Made by a program: the position numbers and the translations under genes. Source: an uncultured Hyphomonas sp. (GTDB lineage: Bacteria > Pseudomonadota > Alphaproteobacteria > Caulobacterales > Hyphomonadaceae). From it: a stretch of 64,000 nucleotides of DNA. The stretch is taken from positions 992,001 through 1,056,000 of the forward strand of contig NZ_OY776147.1 of NCBI RefSeq assembly GCF_963675305.1, given 5' to 3'. Below the pieces are notes generated by a model. That model did no database searches. It was not told the DNA's origin and saw only the letters and a program-made list of their open reading frames with translations. Positions 51,934 to 59,994 of the stretch are shown piece by piece; the stretch's first letter is position 1; each line of letters starts with the position of its first letter.

Positions 51934-53050
51934 ATGTCCGCAGAAATCAAGTCTCTGATTGACCAGATCCGCTCCTCGGCCGCTCTGCTACGGAGGCGTC
52001 TTTGACTGGGATACAGCTACAAAACGCCTCGATGAACTAACGGCTCTCTCCGAGAAGCCGGACTTCTGGGACGATCCGCAGGCCGCCCAGGCCATGATGC
52101 GTGAGCGCCAGAAACTGGCCGACGGGATCGAAACCGTCGAAGCCCTCGAAAAGGAAGCCGAAGACGCTGGCGAGCTGCTGGAACTGGCCGAAGGCGACGA
52201 TGCCATGGTGGCCGATATCGAAGCCTCCCTGACGCGCGCCGCCGCGCGGGCCGAGAAGGCGGAGCTCGCCGCGCTGCTGTCCGGCGAGGCCGATGGCAAT
52301 GATGCCTATGTCCAGATCAATGCCGGCGAGGGCGGCACCGAGAGCCAGGACTGGGCCTCGATCCTGCGGCGCATGTATGTGCGCTGGGCCGAAAAGCACG
52401 GCATGAAGGTCGAGGAGATGGACGAGCGCGAGGGCGAGGAAGCGGGGATCAAATCCGCGACGCTCCAGATCAAGGGCGACAGCGCCTATGGCTGGCTGAA
52501 GTCGGAGCAGGGCGTGCACCGCCTTGTCCGGATTTCACCGTTCGACTCTTCCGCGCGCCGTCACACCAGTTTTGCCTCGGTCACGGTGACGCCGGTGATC
52601 GACGACAATATCGAGATCGAGATCGACCCGTCCGACGTGCGCACCGACACTTACCGGGCCTCCGGCGCGGGTGGCCAGCACGTCAACCGGACCGACTCGG
52701 CCGTTCGCCTGACGCACGAGCCGACCGGCATTGTGGTGCAGTGCCAGAACGACCGGTCCCAGCACCGCAACCGGGATCAGGCCTGGCAGATGCTGCGCTC
52801 GCGCCTCTATGAGCTGGAACTGCAGAAACGCCGTGAAGTGGCCGATGCGAGCTATGCCGGCAAGACCGATATCGGCTTCGGCCACCAGATCCGATCCTAT
52901 GTCCTGCAGCCTTATCAGATGGTGAAGGATCTGCGGACCGAGGTTGAGACGTCCGACACGCAGGGCGTGCTGGATGGCGATATCGACCGCTTCCTGTCGG
53001 CCTCACTTGCTGCGTCTGTGGCCAAGGGCGACGACGACGCGGAGGCGTAG
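51934..53050 (+). CDS. prfB: peptide chain release factor 2, programmed +1 frameshift
   Basis: The coding region is join(51934..52002, 52004..53050), giving 371 residues. Frame 0 starts at ATG 51934 (MSAEIKSLIDQIRSSAALLR) and reaches CTT TGA at 52000-52005; the second frame continues 'DWDTATKRLDELTALSE'. The slip site CTTTGAC is preceded by GGAGG (51992-51996) with a 3-base gap, as in E. coli, so RF2 level autoregulates translation. The product has the GGQ motif in 'RASGAGGQHVNRTDSAVRLTH' and an SPF-like 'RISPFDSS' stop-recognition segment. Without the shift only a 23-residue peptide is made. Confidence 0.96.
51992..52005 (+). promoter_or_regulatory. prfB +1 programmed frameshift site
   Basis: GGAGG, three bases, then CTT followed by the in-frame TGA and C. 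The peptidyl-tRNA slips forward when RF2 is scarce. Spacing and sequence match the E. coli element. Confidence 0.95.
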
Positions 53051-53118
53051 CGCGAAGCAGCACGTCCGCCCGGACACGCTGCTCGCGCTCCGGCAAAAGA
53101 CCTGATTGTGCAGCAGGT

Positions 53119-53718
53119 TCAGCTCGTATCGGCGGGCGGCCAGTCGCGCAGGGCTTCGATCAACTGTACGGTGAGGGCGCCGGAAACGATTCCGAGCGGC
53201 GCAGGCATGGCGTGGGTTCTTGGGATGGGCGTGATGTACGGCCGGGCTTCGCCATCAGCTTTCCAGCGCTGGATCGTGCGGGCGAGACACTTCGCGCGGC
53301 GTTTGCAGAATTTCAGCGTGTCCAGCATGGCTTCCCAGCGGGCGATCAGGGGCGCGGCGGGCACGGGGCCTCGCAGCGGCACGGTGATCGGCCCATGCAG
53401 GAAATCCGGCGCTTCGCCCGCGGGCACAGGCAGCACAGAAAAGAACGCCTTGCGCGTCTCCGGTTCACCCTCACTCTTTTCGAAGTAATTGCTCGCCGGG
53501 CGCGGCACCACAGGCGCCAGTTCCACCTGCAGCGCCATGAGAAAGATCAGACGGCGGAGCAGCACGGCAAGGCGCTTCAGCTCCGCCGAGACACGGTGCT
53601 TCAGGGTTTTCGAGATCATTTCCGGCTGTTTGAACAGGTCCGCATTCACGCCGGCTTCCGCCACAGCGCGGGCGATCGTCTTGTAGGCATGAATGATGAA
53701 ATCGGAGTAATGTGTCAT
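53119..53718 (-). CDS. uncharacterised helical protein, paralogue of the gene at 14797-15426
   Basis: 199 residues, MTHYSDFIIHAYKTIARAVAE start, no signal peptide. Shares with the 14.8-kb protein the segments 'LRRLIFLMA' and 'AKCLARTIQRWKADGE' followed by 'PIPR', in the same order and at similar distance. The middle is Pro-rich and variable. No known family. It lies alone between prfB (convergent) and an outer-membrane protein gene (divergent). Confidence 0.65.
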   Translation of the reverse strand: MTHYSDFIIHAYKTIARAVAEAGVNADLFKQPEMISKTLKHRVSAELKRLAVLLRRLIFLMALQVELAPVVPRPASNYFEKSEGEPETRKAFFSVLPVPAGEAPDFLHGPITVPLRGPVPAAPLIARWEAMLDTLKFCKRRAKCLARTIQRWKADGEARPYITPIPRTHAMPAPLGIVSGALTVQLIEALRDWPPADTS

Positions 53719-53950
53719 GGCGGAAAGACTGCCATGAGCGCTTATCAGACGGATACGGAGTTGTTCGGCGCCGCAAAAAATCCAGCCAGGACAAGGACGT
53801 CTCCGGAGAGCAGACGGGGCACTGGCCCGGATTTATCCACCTTTCAGGTTTCCGATAACGTTTTTGTTATCGGCCCGTCCGGTTCCGCAGCTGAAACGTA
53901 TTAAGCGCACCGGTCAGGAGGATCGGCCAATAAAAAAAAGGGATCACGAA

Positions 53951-54727
53951 ATGCGACTTGGAGTTTTAGCCACGGCATCAATCATTGGTGCGCTTCTGGC
54001 TGCCCCGGGCCATGCACAAGGATTTTATGTGTCGGGTACGGTTGGTGCAGCCATGCAATCAGACAGTGACAATACCGGCGCAACCAGCGCCGATTTCCTG
54101 ACCGGCAATGGCGGCGCACTGCCGGCAGGCACACCCATCGCTTCAGGCACATCGGTTGGCTGGAAGACGGAATTTGACAATGGCATGTCCTACTCGGCTG
54201 CCGTCGGTTACCGCTATTCCCCGTCATTCCGTGGTGAGGTCCAGCTCGCCATGTCGAAGGCCGATGTGGATACGCACAAGAGCGTGACGCTGGGCGGCGG
54301 TTCCATCGATGCCCTCGATGCGGGCGCGCTGACCGGGTCTGCCGATACCCTCGGCGTGACGGTTGCCGACGTCGTTGCCGACGGGCGCGGGGACACCAAG
54401 ACCACGGCCCTGTTCGTCAATGGTTATTACGATTTCGCCAATGACTCGGGCTTCACGCCTTATGTTGGCGCAGGTATCGGCTATGCGAAGACCGACGTGA
54501 CGTTCAAGCCTTCCGGCGTGGGCATCATCGACGATGACGACAACGGTTTCGCTTATCAGGTGATGGCCGGTGCGACCTACAGCTTCAATGAGCGCTGGGA
54601 TGTCTTCGGTCAGTATACCTACCGTTCTGTCGAGGATGGCGAGTACAAGGTCGACCTGTTCCCGGCGAACCTCGAAGTCGAGAACAAGGCGAACCTGATC
54701 GAAGTGGGCGTCCGCTACAAGTTCTGA
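53951..54727 (+). CDS. outer membrane beta-barrel protein
   Basis: 258 residues from ATG 53951 (AAAAGGGAT upstream). Signal peptide MRLGVLATASIIGALLAAPGHAQ, then an eight-strand-type barrel: 'GFYVSGTVGAAMQSD', 'YSAAVGYRYSPSFRGEVQLAM', 'ALFVNGYYDFAND', 'TPYVGAGIGYAKTDV', ending 'NLIEVGVRYKF' with terminal Phe. This is the OmpA/OmpX-like porin family of alphaproteobacteria. Function not specified by sequence. A strong terminator follows. Confidence 0.9.
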   Translation: MRLGVLATASIIGALLAAPGHAQGFYVSGTVGAAMQSDSDNTGATSADFLTGNGGALPAGTPIASGTSVGWKTEFDNGMSYSAAVGYRYSPSFRGEVQLAMSKADVDTHKSVTLGGGSIDALDAGALTGSADTLGVTVADVVADGRGDTKTTALFVNGYYDFANDSGFTPYVGAGIGYAKTDVTFKPSGVGIIDDDDNGFAYQVMAGATYSFNERWDVFGQYTYRSVEDGEYKVDLFPANLEVENKANLIEVGVRYKF

Positions 54728-54745
54728 TCCGACCCATACGAGACA

Positions 54746-54786
54746 CCGCAGGCCTCCGCGAAGCGTGAGGCCTGCGGCATTTTTCT
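54746..54786 (+). terminator. Rho-independent terminator after outer membrane protein
   Basis: An 11-bp GC stem (54746-54756 with 54767-54777), 10-base loop, then CATTTTTC. It also sits just past the 3' end of the convergent SLATT-like gene. Confidence 0.8.
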
Positions 54787-54792
54787 ACGGCG

Positions 54793-55806
54793 TCATAGCC
54801 GGTAGCTGATGCGTTCGCCTGCGCGGCAGAACGTGTCGAGCTCCTGCAGGCAGAGCAATTCCATATCGTGCACGAGATCGAGCAGATTGGTTTCGTCCGC
54901 ATGGCTCGAAATCCGTTCGATGTCGCGGACATATTGCTCGAAGCGGGTCTGGGACTGTTCCTCGATCGAGGCATTGTCGAGAATGGAAACCGTCGCGCCT
55001 GCAATGAACAGGGTGACCGCCAGAAAATCGAGCCAGCCGGATGTCGCCGACCCGTCCAGTCCGGTGAACAATTTGGTCGATAGCGCAAAGAACGCGAAAG
55101 CTGCGGCGCTGAGATAGATTATGTCCTGCGAGGAGTAGAAGACCCGCCGCCGGTTGGCGAAATGGGTCAGTTCGCTCTGCGCGAACCGTTTCTGGTACTG
55201 GATACGTAACTCGCCATACGCTTCCTTGGTGATCTGGGCCAGGTCCGCATTTGCGGGCCTTTTCGGCGTTCGGGGTACGAACACGGCGGCCGAGGGCTGG
55301 AAGGCACGAAACACGGAATCTCCGCCGTTCAGCTCGTTTTCGATCCTGGCAACCTGCCGGGTTGCAAACTGATCGGACAGGGTCTCGAGCTCTTCGGCAT
55401 CCTTTGCGATATGGCCGAGATGGTAGGCCTGGAACTTGGCACTTCGCAGCCGCTCGACGGCATAACGGTTGAGCAGCCATTTCTCCTTCTGGTGCGTCGT
55501 GATCAGGTAGATCTGCAGCACAATGCCGAGCCCGGCCAGCAGGGCGGCAATCGCGCTGGTCAGCGGCTGCGCCGGGTACGGAGGAATGATGATGGCTTCG
55601 GCAACGGTATAGATCGAGCTGAAGGCGATCAGGATAATCGCCAGCCGCCCGAAGCGATGATAGCGGCGTTTGGCGCGGACGGCGGCGGCTTCATGCTTGT
55701 TGAAGGCTTCGTCTATGGCCGGGATCTGAAACAGTGTCCGGACCGGCGCGAACACTTCGGTCGTCGTATCGGTGGGAAACACATCGCGATTGGCTATCTG
55801 CATCAT
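54793..55806 (-). CDS. SLATT/DUF4231-like four-span membrane protein
   Basis: 337 residues. First pair of spans at 55-75 and 82-102, second at 229-249 and 258-276. Each pair is flanked by charged helices: before, 'HEAAAVRAKRRYHRFGRL' and 'YQKRFAQSELTHFANRRR'; after, 'HQKEKWLLNRYAVERLRSAKFQAY' and 'QSQTRFEQYVRDIERI'. The 'EKW...R...ERLR...' pattern after a 2TM unit is typical of SLATT proteins, which accompany SMODS, SLOG, TIR or NTPase sensors in conflict systems. The two halves look like a duplication. It follows the TIR-SUMF1 gene by 65 bases on the same strand, with no terminator between. I propose it as the membrane effector of that pair; this is inference. Confidence 0.72.
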   Translation of the reverse strand: MMQIANRDVFPTDTTTEVFAPVRTLFQIPAIDEAFNKHEAAAVRAKRRYHRFGRLAIILIAFSSIYTVAEAIIIPPYPAQPLTSAIAALLAGLGIVLQIYLITTHQKEKWLLNRYAVERLRSAKFQAYHLGHIAKDAEELETLSDQFATRQVARIENELNGGDSVFRAFQPSAAVFVPRTPKRPANADLAQITKEAYGELRIQYQKRFAQSELTHFANRRRVFYSSQDIIYLSAAAFAFFALSTKLFTGLDGSATSGWLDFLAVTLFIAGATVSILDNASIEEQSQTRFEQYVRDIERISSHADETNLLDLVHDMELLCLQELDTFCRAGERISYRL

Positions 55807-55871
55807 GAAACGGCTTGTCCTGGAATATCACGCGCAGGCCCGGTTGGGCGTCATCTGGGCTGGGGCGGTTG

Positions 55872-57398
55872 TCATTCTGCAGACAGGTCGCTTGTCACGA
55901 CGCGGAAGCCGAAGACCTTGTCGCGGACGTTCCGGTCGATCCGTGCCCTGTTTGCGGCCCGGTGGTCGTCCGGGTCGCGTCCCCATGCGCCGCCCCGCAG
56001 CACACGCCGAGCACAATCGCCGGCAAGCTGGGCCGTGCCGTCCGTCGGGGCGCTCGTATAATTGTTGATGTAGCAATCTTCTACCCACTCACGCGCATTG
56101 CCGAGCATGCCTTTGAGGCCGAACGGGTTTTCCACCAGCGTATCGACCGGGACCGGAGCGCGGGAGGGGGCGATGGCGGCGTCGAAATAGTCGCCCCACC
56201 AATAGGCCGTCGCGGTTCCGCCCCGGGCGGCGTATTCCCATTCCGCCTCGGTCGGCAGCCGGTAGGTCCGGCCTGTCTTGCTGCTGAGCCAGCGGGCATA
56301 GGCATTGGCATCGGCCCAGGACACGCCGATGACTGGCTGCAATCCTTTGCCATAGCCCCGGTCTGAGGGCTCGAAGCCATTGCATCCGCCGCCGGCGACA
56401 CAGGCGTCCCACTCGTCGAACGTGATCTCGGTCTGCCCGATCGCGAAACTGGGCAGGGTCACCTCATGCAGCGGGTCTTCATTGCCGGTCCGTCCCGCTT
56501 CCGTCGCAGGCGAGCCCATCTGGAAGCTGCCAGCCGGAATGGGGATCATGGTGGGGCAGGTGTTGCAATCGCTGAATGCTGCCATGGGGTCTTCTTCGAC
56601 AGGGGCTTCAGCGGCCGGGCGCTCGGGCTGAGGGCCGGATATGACCATCGCCGCGATGCCGCCGCCGAGCGCCAGCACGGCCAGGCCTATGCCGGCCGGA
56701 ATGAGACGGTTTGGCTTGGAAGCTGGCGGCGGGGCCGGTTCGGGCTTTGGCGCGGCGGGGCGGCCGGGTGGCGCGGGTGTTTGCGTGGCCGCTGCCGGAG
56801 CGGCGGCTTTTGCCAGTCCGGCCAGCCGGTTGCGGGCCAGATCGACGAAATGGCCATCGGGATACCGGCTGAGATAGGCTTCGTAATCGGCCGCATCATC
56901 GCTGTCCGCGATGGAGGTCCAGAACGTGTTTTCGATGGTTGCATCGCGCGGGGGCGCAGACAGTTCGATGGCGGCCGGGGCGGCCTCTGCTTTCGACTCT
57001 GCGCGCTCAAGGGCCAGGCGGATGTCTGCCACGAAGCCTTTCCAGCGGCTGTCTTCGTGATCGCCGTCCCAGCCAATCAGGTCTGCGCTCTGGGTCAGTT
57101 CGAACATGATCGGGCGTTCGGCGTCCTGGATCATGGCGGGGATGACGGTGGAGGTACGTTCGCCCAGCGTGGCCTCCGCCCGGACCCATTTTGACTTCAC
57201 GGAGACTTCCGACCACAGCACGATGACCACGCGGGCATCCCGCAGCATGCCTTCCGTGACTTCGTCATAGGTCTGACCGGCGCGGAGGATCTTGTCCCAC
57301 CAGACCGTGAAGCCTTCCTGCTCCAGCGCCTTCGCGATCTGCTGTGCCTTGGGCCTGTCCGCCCGGCTGTACGATAGGAAAATATCCGCCACACTCAT
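55872..57398 (-). CDS. TIR domain - transmembrane - SUMF1 (FGE-sulfatase-like) protein
   Basis: 508 residues. TIR domain 1-130: 'IFLSYSRADRPKAQQIAKALE', 'VWWDKILRAGQ', 'VVIVLWSEVSVKSKWVRAEATLGE' with the candidate catalytic Glu75 (WVRAE). At 155-193 lies the 'NTFWTSIADSDDAADYEAYLSRYPDGHF' segment common in TIR/caspase-like proteins. A Pro/Ala linker and a span (about 232-254) follow, with Lys/Arg before and Glu after it, so the N-terminus is inside. Residues 280-505 are SUMF1-like: 'IPAGSFQMGS', 'YRLPTEAEWEYAARGG', 'GNAREWVEDCY', 'RVLRGGAW', 'GFRVV'. The formylglycine cysteines after RGGxW are missing. Six other Cys could make disulfides. Likely a sensor. Confidence 0.85.
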   Translation of the reverse strand: MSVADIFLSYSRADRPKAQQIAKALEQEGFTVWWDKILRAGQTYDEVTEGMLRDARVVIVLWSEVSVKSKWVRAEATLGERTSTVIPAMIQDAERPIMFELTQSADLIGWDGDHEDSRWKGFVADIRLALERAESKAEAAPAAIELSAPPRDATIENTFWTSIADSDDAADYEAYLSRYPDGHFVDLARNRLAGLAKAAAPAAATQTPAPPGRPAAPKPEPAPPPASKPNRLIPAGIGLAVLALGGGIAAMVISGPQPERPAAEAPVEEDPMAAFSDCNTCPTMIPIPAGSFQMGSPATEAGRTGNEDPLHEVTLPSFAIGQTEITFDEWDACVAGGGCNGFEPSDRGYGKGLQPVIGVSWADANAYARWLSSKTGRTYRLPTEAEWEYAARGGTATAYWWGDYFDAAIAPSRAPVPVDTLVENPFGLKGMLGNAREWVEDCYINNYTSAPTDGTAQLAGDCARRVLRGGAWGRDPDDHRAANRARIDRNVRDKVFGFRVVTSDLSAE

Positions 57399-57574
57399 CC
57401 CCTCGGGTGCTCTCTGAGCGGCACCTCTCTTGTGGAATGATTAAGCCGCATTTTTGGTAACCAAGCAATGCACTTGTAAATACGGGGTTTTTCAATTTCG
57501 GCACGATCCGCTTTGCAACACGCAATTCCGTGCCGGGTACTTGCGGGGCGCGGCGGAGCCCGGGGTGGACCTTT

Positions 57575-57610
57575 AAAGAAAAAGCCCGCCGGAGGGCATT
57601 CCGGCGGGCT
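57575..57610 (-). terminator. Rho-independent terminator of phoH
   Basis: A perfect 11-bp stem (57583-57593 with 57600-57610); on the minus strand it is followed by TTTTTCTTT. It lies 25 bases after the phoH stop and insulates the TIR gene. Confidence 0.88.
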
Positions 57611-57634
57611 GAACAGGGGTGAGGCGGGCTGGCC

Positions 57635-58453
57635 TTAGAGAACGCCCAGCATGTCGGCGACGAGCGGGTGGCGGACAACGTCCTGGCCTTCGAGCGTGAC
57701 GACCGCGGCGCCTTCCAGTTTCTCCAGCCGCTCGCCCGCTTTGGCGAGGCCGGAGAATTCCGGCAGCAGGTCCGACTGGGCCGGGTCGCCGGTGATCACC
57801 ATGGTCGAGTGCCAGCCAAGCCGCGTCAGCAGCATCTTCAGCTGCGTGTAGGTACAGTTCTGCGCCTCGTCGATGACGATGAAGGCGTTGTTGAGCGTGC
57901 GTCCCCGCATAAAGCCGATGGGGGCGATCTCGATCACGCCCTCGGCCAGCATGTGTTTCAGCTGTCCGGGCGAGAGCCGGTCGGACAGGGCGTCGTAGAG
58001 CGGGCGCAGGTAAGGCGCGAGCTTGTCTTCCATGGCGCCGGGCAGGAAGCCGATCTGCTCGCCAGCCTCGACCGCCGGGCGTGACAGGATGATGCGCGAA
58101 ACCTTGCCCTTCTGAAGCGCCTCGACCGCCTTGCAGATGGCGAGATAGGTTTTGCCGGTGCCCGCCGGGCCGAGCGCGGCGACGAGGGCATATTCGTCCA
58201 TCGCTTCCATCAGGCGGGCCTGGTTTTCGGAGCGCGGCTTTACGTTCTTCTGGTAGCGCTGGGCCCGGTCGCCCTCTGGCGCGGTGGCGGCGCGCTTGTA
58301 TTGTTTCTGGTCAGCATCGTCGGGATGCCAGGACCGACCTCCATCAATGGCCTGCAGCCGCGGACCCCTCACACGGCCGGTTTCTTCAAACCAGGCAGAG
58401 GTGTTCACTTCCGAAGCGGTTTTCATGCGCTTGGCTGCGTTGCGTTTTCCCAT
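57635..58453 (-). CDS. phoH: PhoH family ATPase
   Basis: 272 residues from ATG 58453, with AAGGAG 8 bases upstream; the longer frame upstream crosses a terminator and is rejected. Walker A 'ALGPAGTGKTYLAICKAV', Walker B 'NAFIVIDEAQNCTYTQLKMLLTRLG', sensor 'VITGDPAQSDLL', and C-terminal 'GQDVVRHPLVADM' are all canonical. PhoH proteins are ATP-dependent RNA-binding or helicase-like enzymes involved in ribosome and RNA metabolism under stress. It has its own terminator downstream and an intrinsic terminator structure just upstream of its ATG. Confidence 0.93.
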   Translation of the reverse strand: MGKRNAAKRMKTASEVNTSAWFEETGRVRGPRLQAIDGGRSWHPDDADQKQYKRAATAPEGDRAQRYQKNVKPRSENQARLMEAMDEYALVAALGPAGTGKTYLAICKAVEALQKGKVSRIILSRPAVEAGEQIGFLPGAMEDKLAPYLRPLYDALSDRLSPGQLKHMLAEGVIEIAPIGFMRGRTLNNAFIVIDEAQNCTYTQLKMLLTRLGWHSTMVITGDPAQSDLLPEFSGLAKAGERLEKLEGAAVVTLEGQDVVRHPLVADMLGVL

Positions 58454-58477
58454 GGGAGGTCTCCTTGCTGCAGGGAC

Positions 58478-58510
58478 TAAAAAAGCCGCTGGCAGGAATG
58501 CACAGCGGCT
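58478..58510 (-). terminator. intrinsic terminator in the phoH leader (possible attenuator or sRNA end)
   Basis: On the minus strand AGCCGCTG pairs with CAGCGGCT (58503-58510 with 58484-58491), then TTTTTTAG. It ends 25 bases before the phoH ATG. No upstream minus-strand gene is seen, so it may end a small leader RNA. Confidence 0.7.
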
Positions 58511-58706
58511 GGCTGGAAACTTGGGGGGAAGGGGAGGCAACACGCCCGATGGGCGGCAGGACCTCAACCCGGTAACTTCCGGGCGGCGGGGTATGAAACA
58601 GTCTCAGGATGACCGTACTCCACGTCCGAATCTGTTGATGAATAGACATTACCAGAGTTATCAGATGGTAAACATTAAATCCGCAAGCGAAATAAAGGAC
58701 ACCGGC

Positions 58707-59237
58707 ATGGCAATTTTCGAAATGGATGGAAAACGACCAGACCTGCCTGAAAGCGGGAATTACTGGGTTGCCGAAACGGCCCAGGTGATGGGCAATGTCA
58801 TCCTCAAGGAAAATGCCTCGATCTGGTACGGGACGGTCCTGCGCGGGGATAATGACCCGATCACGATCGGCGAGAATTCAAACATCCAGGACAATTGCGT
58901 TCTGCATACGGATGTTGGCATGCCGCTGACCATCGGCCGTGATGTGACCGTCGGTCATATGGTGATGCTGCACGGCTGCACGGTTGGCGACGAGACGCTG
59001 ATTGGTATCGGTTCGATCATACTCAATGGCGCGAAGATCGGCAGGAACTGCATCATCGGTGCGAATTCCCTTATCCCGGAGGGTAAGGAAATTCCTGATA
59101 ATTCATTGGTCATGGGTGCACCGGGCAAGGTCGTGAAAGAGGTTTCGGACCACCAGATCCAGGTCATAAAAATGTCAGCGGTGCATTATGTCGAAAACTG
59201 GAAGCGTCACAAAAGCGGGCTGAAGCGGATCGACTGA
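58707..59237 (+). CDS. gamma carbonic anhydrase-like hexapeptide-repeat protein
   Basis: 176 residues from ATG 58707 (AAAGGACACC upstream). Left-handed beta-helix repeats: 'VILKENASIWYGTVLRGDNDPITIGENSNIQDNCVLHTD', 'VTVGHMVMLHGCTVGDETLIGIGSIILNGAKIG'. The metal-binding His are in 'LHTD', 'VGHMVMLHGC'. Family members include gamma carbonic anhydrases and YrdA/PaaY-type proteins. The catalytic state cannot be told from sequence alone. It is divergent from phoH, sharing a 250-base intergenic region. Confidence 0.9.
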   Translation: MAIFEMDGKRPDLPESGNYWVAETAQVMGNVILKENASIWYGTVLRGDNDPITIGENSNIQDNCVLHTDVGMPLTIGRDVTVGHMVMLHGCTVGDETLIGIGSIILNGAKIGRNCIIGANSLIPEGKEIPDNSLVMGAPGKVVKEVSDHQIQVIKMSAVHYVENWKRHKSGLKRID

Positions 59238-59252
59238 TCCGCCCCCGCAGAG

Positions 59253-59864
59253 TCAGGCCGCGCCGCGTTCGTTCTTCTGGAGGTAGCGCACAGCAAAGCC
59301 GCCAATTCCGGTGCGGACAACTTCCGCCGGAATTGACCCTGCGCTGACGATCTCGCCAATCCTCGGAGCCGCAACGCCCTTGCACTCGAAATTCGCGCCG
59401 GTGAGCGAGATGTCGAGGACACGGCAAAAGAGCTTGTGCCCGTTGGCGCGGATCACCTGGGCCGGCACATCGGCGGCATGACGCGGGGCTTCGCGCTCTT
59501 CGCTGAGGTTCAGCATGTCCTTGTTGAGCAGCCAGGTCAGGCGGTCGGCGATCTTCTCGCGCTTGTGCGAGGCGACGTTGAAGGACAGGGCAAAGCCTTC
59601 GCCGGTATGGCGGACCACGGTGGCGACCACACGGCCGAGATCGTCGAAATAGCAGACGAGTTCTGCGCCGGGATCGGGCAGGGTGCTGGATTGAACCAGG
59701 GCGCCCGAGCAGGACAGATTGATCGTGGAGAGCGACTCGTCATTGCCAACCTGGGTCAGGAATCGCCCGGGCAGGCGCAGGTCGACACGTTTGTGACGGC
59801 GGCGGTCGAAATATTCTTCTGGCGTTTCTGATGTCATCAGAGCCTGAGAAGTGGAGAAGGTCAT
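59253..59864 (-). CDS. protein with two PilZ domains (c-di-GMP binding)
   Basis: 203 residues. The first PilZ domain has 'YFDRRRHKRVDLRLPGRF' (RxxxR) and 'STINLSCSGALVQS' (N/DxSxxG). The second has 'REAPRHAADVPAQV' (R-x3-R) and 'CRVLDISLTGANFEC' (DxSxxG). Both sites look competent for c-di-GMP. AAGGAG is 8 bases before the ATG. Probably a response protein for motility or envelope control. It is divergent from the GMC oxidoreductase gene. Confidence 0.9.
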   Translation of the reverse strand: MTFSTSQALMTSETPEEYFDRRRHKRVDLRLPGRFLTQVGNDESLSTINLSCSGALVQSSTLPDPGAELVCYFDDLGRVVATVVRHTGEGFALSFNVASHKREKIADRLTWLLNKDMLNLSEEREAPRHAADVPAQVIRANGHKLFCRVLDISLTGANFECKGVAAPRIGEIVSAGSIPAEVVRTGIGGFAVRYLQKNERGAA

Positions 59865-59994
59865 GAATCACTCCTTGAGCTGACCCGTCCTTTCGGACTA
59901 CTTCTCCCCACGCTCTTTACTTAGCACGCTTTCGTTCACAAAGTGTTGCACGAACCGTCAAAATTCTACCGTCAGACGAAGAAACCGAGACCTC

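Noticed and set aside
51959..53050. Reading prfB as a single-frame gene starting inside the first exon-like segment
   Set aside because: The 23-codon frame 0 leader with ATG 51934 and the complete slip signal explain the gene better.
53831..53840. Single TTATCCACC resembling a DnaA box before the outer membrane protein gene
   Set aside because: An isolated 8/9 match without repetition; expected by chance.
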